DNA of 5,314 bases from Actinomycetota bacterium (GTDB lineage Bacteria; Actinomycetota; Acidimicrobiia; Acidimicrobiales; Ilumatobacteraceae): contig WLEG01000152.1 of the NCBI GenBank assembly GCA_009704425.1, forward strand, positions 1-5,314, in the 5' to 3' direction. Made by a program: the position numbers and the translations under genes. Every line of letters starts with the position of its first letter. Position 1 is the first letter of the stretch. Of this stretch, positions 1 to 5,314 are shown in pieces. The notes under the pieces were generated by a model, which saw only the letters and a program-made list of their open reading frames with translations, was not told the DNA's origin and searched no databases.

Positions 1-78
1 GCCGGTGTCGACGAGCGTCTGATGGGGGATACCACGCTTCCGGCCCCGATTCCGCCCACGGCTCGACCCCTGGTGTGA
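1..78 (+). CDS. Possible 3' end of an upstream gene (partial, doubtful)
   Basis: The first forward frame is open from the window edge to a TGA at 76-78 and encodes 25 residues, ending in a proline-rich tail (TLPAPIPPTARPLV). The third codon position is moderately GC-rich, as expected for a coding frame here, but the stretch is too short to separate from chance. Frame three stays open even longer, so openness alone proves little. No family is recognisable. If real, it would be the C-terminus of a gene transcribed in the same direction as the LysM lipoprotein, about 90 bases upstream of it. Confidence 0.2.
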   Translation, partial: AGVDERLMGDTTLPAPIPPTARPLV

Positions 79-169
79 CGTCTCCCTCGACGTCGCGTGT
101 GACCTTTCACGTCGGTTTGCTACGCGGTCTGCCGTGTTCCGAGGGGTCCGGCGATCTAGATTGTCGGGC
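79..169 (+). promoter_or_regulatory. Leader region upstream of the LysM lipoprotein gene
   Basis: This short stretch contains no convincing gene and should carry the promoter of the lipoprotein gene. GTGTGAC occurs at 73-79 and again at 97-103, a 24-base spacing. The second copy is part of a small dyad, GTGA-CCTT-TCAC, at 99-110. These might be a regulator site, but the match is short and the dyad spacing (4) does not fit a CRP-type site (6). No riboswitch or RNA fold was recognised. Confidence 0.3.
157..162 (+). promoter_or_regulatory. Candidate -10 hexamer (TAGATT) for a leaderless transcript
   Basis: TAGATT fits the TANNNT pattern of actinobacterial -10 elements. It ends 7 bases before the GTG at 170, so a transcript starting at about 170 would begin on the start codon itself. 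Leaderless messages are common in actinobacteria. No clear -35 hexamer is seen 16-19 bases upstream, and no good Shine-Dalgarno sequence sits at the right distance from either candidate GTG, which favours the leaderless reading. This is inference from a single short motif. Confidence 0.4.
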
Positions 170-751
170 GTGTCGACGAAGCGCGTGACCCCCATCGCCA
201 TTGGCCTGATCGCCCTGTCGTTGCTGGCGGCCTGCGGGAGCGATCCGGGGGCCACGGCCACCACGTTGCGTCCGTTGAGCAGCACGAACTACGCCACGAC
301 CCCTCCGTCGGTGGTGACCACGCTGGATCCGGCGAACACCCTGCCGCCGCCGATGCAGTACACGATCGTGAAGGGCGACTCGGTGTACGCCATCGCCGCC
401 AAGTTCGGCATCGAGCCCGACGAGTTGGCCGCCTACAACAACTGGCCCGAGGGCGTGTTGCACCCGCTGGCGATCGGGGCGTCCATTCTGATTCCGCCCA
501 CGGCGGTGCAGTCCACCACGCTGCCCGGACTGCCGATGCCGACCGAGAGCACATCGCCGTCGCCCGACGACACGCAGTACACGAAGTACACGGTGGTGGA
601 AGGCGACTGTTGCATCTCGCGCATCGCCGACAAGTTGGGAGTCGAGGCGTCCGATCTGATGGCCGCCAACGGTTGGGTGGACGCGTCGGTGGTGATCCTG
701 CCCGGTGACGAGATCAACGTGCCGCCGCCCACCAAGGATCCCAAGCCCTGA
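170..751 (+). CDS. Secreted lipoprotein with two LysM domains
   Basis: The 193-residue protein is predicted to be exported and lipid-anchored, then to bind peptidoglycan or related glycans through LysM repeats. From GTG 170 it begins MSTKR, followed by a hydrophobic stretch and the lipobox LAAC, with Cys22 as the lipidated residue. A Thr/Pro/Ser-rich linker (about 23-63) follows. LysM 1 spans about 64-110 (YTIVKGDSVYAIAAKFGI... ending LIPP) and LysM 2 about 140-185 (YTVVEGDCCISRIADKLGV... ending NVPP), with a second Thr/Ser/Pro linker between them and a short KDPKP tail. GTG 134 in the same frame would add 12 residues (MFRGVRRSRLSG). I prefer 170 because it gives a textbook short lipoprotein signal and sits 7 bases after a -10-like hexamer. 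LysM 2 has Cys-Cys (147-148) where LysM usually has Ser/Thr-Leu after GD. No enzymatic domain is present, so its role is probably wall binding or scaffolding. The gene converges on the acyltransferase gene downstream. Confidence 0.88.
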   Translation: MSTKRVTPIAIGLIALSLLAACGSDPGATATTLRPLSSTNYATTPPSVVTTLDPANTLPPPMQYTIVKGDSVYAIAAKFGIEPDELAAYNNWPEGVLHPLAIGASILIPPTAVQSTTLPGLPMPTESTSPSPDDTQYTKYTVVEGDCCISRIADKLGVEASDLMAANGWVDASVVILPGDEINVPPPTKDPKP

Positions 752-758
752 GAGTCGG

Positions 759-817
759 TGGTTCTTCTGGTGGCATGAACAGCCAGAATCCGGCTGTTCA
801 TGCCACCAGAAGAACCA
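759..817. terminator. Perfect 26-bp hairpin between convergent genes, probable bidirectional terminator
   Basis: Bases 759-784 are exactly complementary to 792-817, leaving the 7-base loop AGAATCC at 785-791. The element starts 8 bases after the lipoprotein stop and ends 1 base before the acyltransferase stop codon (819-821 on the other strand), so it fills almost the whole intergenic gap. Its position between two converging genes and its symmetry suggest it stops transcription from both sides. There is no U-rich tail on either side, so it is not a canonical intrinsic terminator. It could act as a tail-less terminator, as proposed for actinobacteria, as an RNase III-type processing site, or as a 3'-end stabiliser. 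A dispersed palindromic repeat element is an alternative. Confidence 0.72.
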
Positions 818-818
818 G

Positions 819-1847
819 TCAGTCGCCGAGGTTGGGCCAGCGGCGCTTCTGTCGGCGCCGAACGCCGGCGTCACCCATCGAACGGCGCTCGGACAGGGCC
901 CACTGGCGTCGCCAGCCCGTGTACTCCGGACCCGTCAACTTGGGGTTCTCCTGGCGCGCGGCGCGTTGGCGCGAACTCCAGTAATCGGTGAGCGACTCGT
1001 CGCCCAGCATCGTGACCGCGCGCTCGATGCGCGCCGAGAAACGCCGCGTGTTCTCACTTTCGTCCGCGCGCAGCGGATGACCGAACACCACCTTGGTTGT
1101 TCCCCGCTTCGGTCGCTTCATTCCCTTGCCGTAGATCGAACCGGTGCCGTCGATGAACACCGGCACCACCGGCGCTCCCGTGCGCGACGACAGGTACGCG
1201 GCTCCGCCCTTGAAGTCCTGGCCCCATCCGTCGGGGGATCGCCCGCCCTCGGGGTAGATGACGAGGCTCCACCCGTCCTCGATGAGTTCGCGGATCATGT
1301 CCGACGACTTGCGCCCGGTCACCTCCCGGTCGATCGGAATGGCGTTCAACGCCAGGGCCGCCATGGTGGCCTTCCATCGCTTGTCGAAGAAGTAGTCCGC
1401 CGCCGCGGCCACCACCAACTTCGAACGCCACGGTTCCGGTACGGCGACAGCCATCAGGGCCGTGTCCAGGTGAGAGTGATGGTTGGGGGCGAAAATCAGC
1501 GGGGGAGCGTCGTGGAGTCGCGCCAGATCGCTCAGTCGATCGGTTCCGTACACCGTCGGACTGGCGATGCCCTTCACCGCCAAACGCACCGGACCCTCCA
1601 CCAGTCCACGACGAACGACCGAAGCGACGGAACCGCGCGCCCACTCCGTGTCGTAATCCGCACCGAGCGTCGGTGCGTCCTCGGGGACCTCCACGCCCAT
1701 GGGCACCGTGGGAGGGAGATAGGGAAAACCCCGCTTGTACGCGCGACGCGCGACGGGGTGCGTGATTCGCTCCACGAGGTCGCCGAACTTGGCCGCTTTG
1801 GCCAGGTTGCTGGGCTTCCAGGGGGCGTCGTCGCGACGGGCCATCAT
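819..1847 (-). CDS. PlsC-like 1-acylglycerol-3-phosphate acyltransferase family protein
   Basis: A member of the lysophospholipid acyltransferase family (PF01553), expected to transfer an acyl group from acyl-CoA or acyl-ACP to a lysophospholipid or similar hydroxyl acceptor at the membrane. In the 342-residue reading, block I is NHHSHLD (122-128, the HX4D catalytic pair His123/Asp128), block II is IPIDRE (170-175), block III is YPEGGRS (198-204) and block IV is VPVFIDGTG (228-236). All four are intact, so it should be active. It has about 100 residues before block I and a basic, Trp/Arg-rich C-terminal tail (from about 290), both longer than in minimal PlsC; the tail might contact the membrane. 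No clear transmembrane helix is seen. Two adjacent ATGs (1847 and 1844) are possible starts, 4 or 7 bases after the stop of the LarA-like gene, without a strong ribosome-binding site, so translation is probably coupled. It is the last gene of the unit. The exact acceptor is unknown, so I give no gene symbol. Confidence 0.88.
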   Translation of the reverse strand: MMARRDDAPWKPSNLAKAAKFGDLVERITHPVARRAYKRGFPYLPPTVPMGVEVPEDAPTLGADYDTEWARGSVASVVRRGLVEGPVRLAVKGIASPTVYGTDRLSDLARLHDAPPLIFAPNHHSHLDTALMAVAVPEPWRSKLVVAAAADYFFDKRWKATMAALALNAIPIDREVTGRKSSDMIRELIEDGWSLVIYPEGGRSPDGWGQDFKGGAAYLSSRTGAPVVPVFIDGTGSIYGKGMKRPKRGTTKVVFGHPLRADESENTRRFSARIERAVTMLGDESLTDYWSSRQRAARQENPKLTGPEYTGWRRQWALSERRSMGDAGVRRRQKRRWPNLGD

Positions 1848-1851
1848 CGGC

Positions 1852-3438
1852 TCACGAGACGTCGGCCACCATCAAGGGCGGCGCGTGGAGATGGGTGATG
1901 GTGGGCGTGCGACCGACGACGTCGCTGGCGATCTCGAGCGCGTCGTCCATGGTGGACGCCGGCACGAACCCGAGACGACGAACGGTCTTGGGGTCGCCAC
2001 CGACCACGATGATCCGTCCGCAGTGCTTCAAGGCGTGGCTGCCCCAGTACCACATGTAGAAGGGGTGCACGCCGTGGTACGCGTACGTGGTGCGATACAG
2101 GTGGCGGTACCACTCGTCCTCGGCGTACTGCTTCTCCCACTTCTGCGACATCACGTGCGGGTCGGTGGTGTCGGCCAGGACCTGTTCGAAGAAGTCGATG
2201 TACGACGGGTGGTGGACCGGATGGAACTCGGGGCGCGTGGGGTGGGTCATGATGATGACTCCGCCCTCGCGCACGAGCGGCATGCCGCGGTACATGTTGA
2301 AGTAGTACCCGAGCCCCATGCACATCACCAGGATCGGGTTCATGATGGAGTGCACGTTGTACGGGCTGATGTAGGGGATTCCGAGCGTGAGGATGTCGGT
2401 CTGGCCCTTCACCTCGACCAGCTGTTGCTTGTACACGTGCTCGGTGGTGATGCGGTGGACCGCCTCCACCTCTCCGGCCTGGACGCTGGTCATCTGATGC
2501 GGCGCCTCGATGGAGTGGAAGATGTTCCGCGCGATGCGATTGGGCGTGCGGTTCAGTGCCTTCGTGGTGCCGATGTAGGTCATGCGATCCGACGGCTTCC
2601 ACTCCCACTCGCGCTTGGCCAGGAATCCGAAGGGGGACGGGAACGTGTCGGTGTTCAGCGTGGTCTCGATCTGGAAGACCTTCACACCACTGTCGAGCAA
2701 CACCTTGCCCATGCGCCAGTTGCTCTTGTGCAACTCGCTGCGGTGCTGGTCCATGAAGCTGCGCGAGTGGATCATGGTGTCGGGGTTGTGGTGATGTCGC
2801 AACGACTTGTACGACGCCAGTCCGGTGGCGGTGCTCTTCCACCCGCCGTCCATCGCCACCAGGTTGATGTTCACGTACACCAGCAGGTCGCTCTCGGCGG
2901 CCCGCTTGTTGATCTCGACGTCCTCGCCGTGCGGGGTGGTGCCCAGGTACGCCAGGTTCTCCGGGTCCTCGGCATCGTGCTGGTACAGCAAACCGCGGGG
3001 CGCGAAGGCGTCGTACACGCGGTCGCCCACCGCGTGGCGGAGTTCGGCTTCGGTCATGCGACGGTGAAGCGCCAGTGCCGAGATGATGTGCACGTCGTCG
3101 ACGCCGGCCTCGGCGGCCAGATCGAGGACCGCTTCGATCACCCGTTGACGAATGTCGGGGCGTTGCATCTTGGGCAACGGGAGGCTGACGTCGTCGAAGG
3201 CGATGGTGAGCTTCATGCCGGCGAACAACTGAGCGGGCAGCGGGTCCTGATCGACGGGGTTCAGCAACGCGTTGCGGATGGCGCCGTCCACGTCGTCGAT
3301 GGCGGGCAGGGGTTCGGGTGCGTAGATCACGCGACTGCGTCCGGCGGGCAGCTTCTCGAGGGAGAAGTTCTCACCGCGCCAGAAGAGGATCGGCGGCGTC
3401 GAACGGTCGACGTCGAGGACGAATCCGGGACGGGGCAT
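1852..3438 (-). CDS. LarA-like (DUF2088) nickel-pincer enzyme homologue, probably not a lactate racemase
   Basis: This 528-residue protein resembles lactate racemase LarA (N-terminal domain PF09861/DUF2088), whose nickel-pincer nucleotide cofactor accepts a hydride from the substrate alpha-carbon. Visible landmarks are FDDVSLPLP (81-89) at the LarA DxTRPxP site; ISALALHRRMTEAEL (119-133) at the GTHR site, with His125 matching catalytic His108 of Lactobacillus LarA; GGWK (198-201), with Lys201 matching the cofactor-bound Lys184; and His217, 16 residues on, matching nickel ligand His200. By the same spacing Ile191 replaces catalytic His174, and a leucine or serine replaces carboxylate-binding Arg75. 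The C-terminal part (about 340-528) is rich in His, Tyr and Trp. At 528 residues it is about 100 longer than typical LarA (about 420-430). The start at 3438 is supported by GGAGAG 6 bases upstream and a one-base TGATG overlap with the dehydrogenase gene. The likely role is hydride-transfer chemistry (racemase, epimerase or other) on an unknown hydroxy compound. Cofactor-making LarB, LarC and LarE are not in this window. Confidence 0.8.
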   Translation of the reverse strand: MPRPGFVLDVDRSTPPILFWRGENFSLEKLPAGRSRVIYAPEPLPAIDDVDGAIRNALLNPVDQDPLPAQLFAGMKLTIAFDDVSLPLPKMQRPDIRQRVIEAVLDLAAEAGVDDVHIISALALHRRMTEAELRHAVGDRVYDAFAPRGLLYQHDAEDPENLAYLGTTPHGEDVEINKRAAESDLLVYVNINLVAMDGGWKSTATGLASYKSLRHHHNPDTMIHSRSFMDQHRSELHKSNWRMGKVLLDSGVKVFQIETTLNTDTFPSPFGFLAKREWEWKPSDRMTYIGTTKALNRTPNRIARNIFHSIEAPHQMTSVQAGEVEAVHRITTEHVYKQQLVEVKGQTDILTLGIPYISPYNVHSIMNPILVMCMGLGYYFNMYRGMPLVREGGVIIMTHPTRPEFHPVHHPSYIDFFEQVLADTTDPHVMSQKWEKQYAEDEWYRHLYRTTYAYHGVHPFYMWYWGSHALKHCGRIIVVGGDPKTVRRLGFVPASTMDDALEIASDVVGRTPTITHLHAPPLMVADVS

Positions 3439-4655
3439 CAGTGGCTCTCCTTCTTGCTTCGACCGTTTCGCAGGTCGAACACGATCTTCACGGCGCCCCG
3501 ACGTCCGGCGGCGGCCGCATGGGCGATGGCATCCTGGTAATCCTCGAGGCGATAGGCGGCCGACACCAGACGCTCGAGTCGACACTCCGCCGCGGTCTCG
3601 ATGGCCAGATCGAACGTGTGCTTGGTCGTGCCGTCGGGCAGGTGCTCGGTGCCGTAGGTGTACGCGCCGACGATGGCGGTCTCGCGGTGCCACAGGCCCG
3701 TGAGGTCCAAGGTGACGTCGGCGGGCATGCCGAGCAGGATCACGCGACCGCGGGGGCGGGTGAAACGCAGGCACTCGGCGATGCTGTCGGAGTTGCCGAC
3801 CGCGTCGATGGTGACGTGCGATCCACCGGTGAGATGGTTCCCGACCACGTGGCACCCGACCTCGCGACGAACCGCGCGCGACAACTCGTCCGCGGGGACC
3901 ACCACGTCGGCACCGAGCGAGCGCGCCAACGCCTGCTGGTGCGGGTAGCGGGCACCGACGAGGATGCGCACCTGGGGCACGTAGCGGCGCAGGCCGGCGA
4001 CGGCGCACAAACCCATGGTTCCCGCACCGAGCACCGCGACCACCGGAATCTCGCCACGGGAGAGAGCGGCCGACACCGCGGGCCAGGTGGCCAGCGCGGC
4101 GTGAATTCCGCCGGCCGCCGGTTCCACGAGCACCGCTTGCTCGTCCGACATCGAATCGGGGATGGCGTGGAGTTGGCTGTCGTGAGCGATCAGTTCGGTG
4201 GCCCAACCACCGCCGGTCGACTGGCAGAACCCGGTCTGGATGCCGGGCGCCAGACATCCTCCGACCAAGTGGGCGTAGTCGTCGCCGTCACCGGGGGCCG
4301 CTCCCTCGAACGGAAGCGGCAGTCCGCGGGCCGCGTGCCCGAGCACCGGCTCGAGAACCACGCGTCGGCCGTCGTCGCAATCGGCGACCACCTCGTGTCC
4401 GGGCACGAACGGGAACGACACCCAATCGTCGAAGTACGTGGAGGCATGACCCTCGACGAGCGACAGATCGCTCCCGCAAATGCCGGTGAGGCGCGGCGTG
4501 ATGCGATGCCAACCGTCGACACCGGGCATCGTGGGGGCGTCGTCGTCGACGAGCGACAGCGGACCGAACTTGGCCGCGCCGAACGCACTGACCGGACTCA
4601 CCAGTCGGGCCACGGCGAACTTGCCGGTCTTGCGCGAGATCCTGAGAGCCTTCAT
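3438..4655 (-). CDS. Zinc-dependent medium-chain alcohol dehydrogenase
   Basis: A 405-residue medium-chain dehydrogenase/reductase with the GroES-like N-terminal domain and the Rossmann C-terminal domain (PF08240 then PF00107). It should oxidise an alcohol or polyol, or reduce the carbonyl, with a nicotinamide cofactor in the cytoplasm. The catalytic zinc set is visible: Cys60 in TGICGSD, His87-Glu88 in PGHE, and Glu178 in VLVEPA, a sorbitol-dehydrogenase-like arrangement. The nucleotide-binding turn is GAGTMG (210-215). The next strand ends VGARYPHQQ with no acidic residue at the usual NAD-selecting position and with Arg236, suggesting NADP(H). The four-cysteine structural zinc loop appears absent: residues 101-133 contain no cysteine. 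The start at 4655 gives MKALRISRKTG, the usual MDR opening, and forms an ATGA overlap with the phosphatase gene. The frame extends to 4790, but that extension is an Arg/His-rich shadow of the phosphatase gene. The substrate cannot be assigned. Confidence 0.88.
   Translation of the reverse strand: MKALRISRKTGKFAVARLVSPVSAFGAAKFGPLSLVDDDAPTMPGVDGWHRITPRLTGICGSDLSLVEGHASTYFDDWVSFPFVPGHEVVADCDDGRRVVLEPVLGHAARGLPLPFEGAAPGDGDDYAHLVGGCLAPGIQTGFCQSTGGGWATELIAHDSQLHAIPDSMSDEQAVLVEPAAGGIHAALATWPAVSAALSRGEIPVVAVLGAGTMGLCAVAGLRRYVPQVRILVGARYPHQQALARSLGADVVVPADELSRAVRREVGCHVVGNHLTGGSHVTIDAVGNSDSIAECLRFTRPRGRVILLGMPADVTLDLTGLWHRETAIVGAYTYGTEHLPDGTTKHTFDLAIETAAECRLERLVSAAYRLEDYQDAIAHAAAAGRRGAVKIVFDLRNGRSKKESH
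3445..3450 (-). promoter_or_regulatory. Shine-Dalgarno site (GGAGAG) of the LarA-like gene
   Basis: Read on the minus strand, GGAGAG lies 6 bases before ATG 3438, inside the last codons of the dehydrogenase gene. It fixes the LarA-like start at 3438 and rules out the much longer open frame running upstream to 4257 in the same phase, which would overlap the dehydrogenase throughout. With the TGATG junction it implies termination-reinitiation between the two genes. Confidence 0.75.
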
Positions 4656-5314
4656 CGATCGTTCCGCCTCGTGCCGATGCGCCCGGTGCGCGTGGTGAAG
4701 CGCTTCTGCTCGCCGTCCGACATGCGCGGTCCGATGGGCAGAAGCGGTCGCGGTCCTCCCTCGGCCTTCTCCCAGTTCTCGACGAGCCATCCCCGCTTGC
4801 GGGCGATGGCGGCCAGACGCGTCTCGGGATTGACCGCCACCGGGAAACCGACCGCCTCGAGCATGGGGAGATCGCTGCTGGAGTCGGCATAGGCGATCGA
4901 CTCCTCCAAACGCAGACCCTCGGCGGCGCAGTAATCGGCCAGCACCTGCGCGCGCGTCTCGCCGGTCGGTGGGACACGGGACAGTTCACCGGAGTAGGTG
5001 CCGTCGGGACGCACCGTCATCTCGGCGGCGACGATCTCGTCGAACAGGGGGCGCAAACCCTCCACGGCGAAACTCATGGCGCCGGTGATGAGGATGGTGC
5101 GATGCCCGAGCGCCCGGTGTTCACGCACACGACGTAGACCGGCGGGGAAGCTCTTGGTCATGATCAGTTGGGCCAACAGCTCGCGGGCGTCGGCGTCGAT
5201 CTGCTCGACCGGGGCGTCCTCGTAACGGCGGTAGAAGTAGCGCAGGAAGTCGGAACGGTCCTTGCGATCCATCGACATCAGCGAGGGTCCCTCGCGGAGG
5301 GTTCGCAACACGTA
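4652..5314 (-). CDS. HAD-IB family phosphatase (5' end outside the window)
   Basis: The visible 220 residues are the C-terminal part of a haloacid dehalogenase superfamily hydrolase of the SerB-like IB type, which removes phosphate from a small molecule or lipid headgroup through an aspartyl-phosphate. Motif II is ITGAMS (about residues 76-81 from the window edge). Motif III would lie in GETRAQVLADYC, where an Arg stands in place of the usual Lys. Motif IV is YADSSSDLPMLEAVG, with the two magnesium-binding aspartates of DSSSD, followed by the VAVNPETRLAAIARKRGW segment typical of this family. The nucleophile motif DxDxT must lie beyond 5314, and so must the start: the frame is open to the last base, and the GTG at 5311 is just an internal codon. 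The tail after the fold (about 182-220) is basic. The stop overlaps the dehydrogenase start by 4 bases (ATGA). HAD-IB proteins of this type occur fused to PlsC in some actinobacteria; here the two activities are separate genes in one unit. Confidence 0.85.
   Translation of the reverse strand, partial: YVLRTLREGPSLMSMDRKDRSDFLRYFYRRYEDAPVEQIDADARELLAQLIMTKSFPAGLRRVREHRALGHRTILITGAMSFAVEGLRPLFDEIVAAEMTVRPDGTYSGELSRVPPTGETRAQVLADYCAAEGLRLEESIAYADSSSDLPMLEAVGFPVAVNPETRLAAIARKRGWLVENWEKAEGGPRPLLPIGPRMSDGEQKRFTTRTGRIGTRRNDR

Noticed and set aside
98..111. CRP-like site TGTGA...TCACG
   Set aside because: The half-sites are 4 bases apart instead of the required 6, and the outer base does not match.
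759..817. Inverted repeat as the end of an insertion sequence
   Set aside because: There is no transposase, no target-site duplication and no second repeat in the window; both arms sit next to each other with only a 7-base loop.
107..874. 255-codon minus-strand open frame opposite the LysM gene
   Set aside because: It is His/Arg/Gly-rich and runs through the inverted repeat, while the opposite strand encodes a signal peptide and two clear LysM domains.
705..1898. 397-codon open frame on the + strand covering the hairpin and the acyltransferase gene
   Set aside because: Arg-rich composition with no motif, antisense to a PlsC protein with all four catalytic blocks.
1735..3540. 601-codon open frame on the + strand opposite the LarA-like gene
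   Set aside because: It is rich in Arg, His, Val and Gly with no recognisable domain and lies antisense to a gene with clear family motifs. Long antisense frames are expected in GC-rich coding DNA.
3439..4257. N-terminal extension of the LarA-like protein to 801 residues
   Set aside because: The extension is Arg/Gly-rich and overlaps the dehydrogenase gene in another frame. ATG 3438 has a good ribosome-binding site and begins the family-like sequence.
4656..4790. 45-residue N-terminal extension of the dehydrogenase
   Set aside because: It is an out-of-frame reading of the phosphatase C-terminus. ATG 4655 starts the usual MKAL-type opening and gives an ATGA overlap.
3318..4892. 524-codon open frame on the + strand opposite the dehydrogenase and phosphatase genes
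   Set aside because: Low-complexity Arg/Gly/His-rich translation spanning two real minus-strand genes; a GC-driven shadow.

Overview
This is a GC-rich bacterial window whose codon use, lipoprotein signal and leaderless-looking promoter fit a high-GC actinobacterium. An Acidimicrobiia-like lineage is my best guess, but it rests on general resemblance and not on a marker gene. No tRNA, rRNA, CRISPR array, transposase or phage gene is visible.

Layout: bases 1-169 form a mostly non-coding leader, possibly holding the last codons of an upstream gene. Next, on the + strand, comes a small secreted lipoprotein with two LysM domains (170-751). It converges on a four-gene minus-strand unit that fills the rest of the window. 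The two units are separated by only 67 bases, nearly all of them a perfect 26-bp inverted repeat with a 7-base loop (759-817), probably a bidirectional terminator or RNA-processing hairpin.

The minus-strand unit reads, in transcription order: an HAD-IB type phosphatase (5' end outside the window), a zinc-dependent medium-chain alcohol dehydrogenase, a LarA-like (DUF2088) nickel-pincer enzyme homologue, and a PlsC-type acyltransferase. The junctions are a 4-base ATGA overlap, a 1-base TGATG overlap and a 4- or 7-base gap, so the four proteins are almost certainly co-transcribed and translationally coupled.

Functionally the unit pairs a phosphatase and an acyltransferase, as in phospholipid or lysophospholipid metabolism, with two hydride-transfer enzymes. 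The LarA homologue keeps the lysine and histidine expected to hold the nickel-pincer cofactor. It appears to have lost one catalytic histidine and the substrate-carboxylate arginine of lactate racemase, so it probably does not racemise lactate. The most interesting possibility is an uncharacterised pathway acting on a polyol, hydroxy acid or phosphorylated lipid headgroup. That is inference: no substrate can be read from the sequence.
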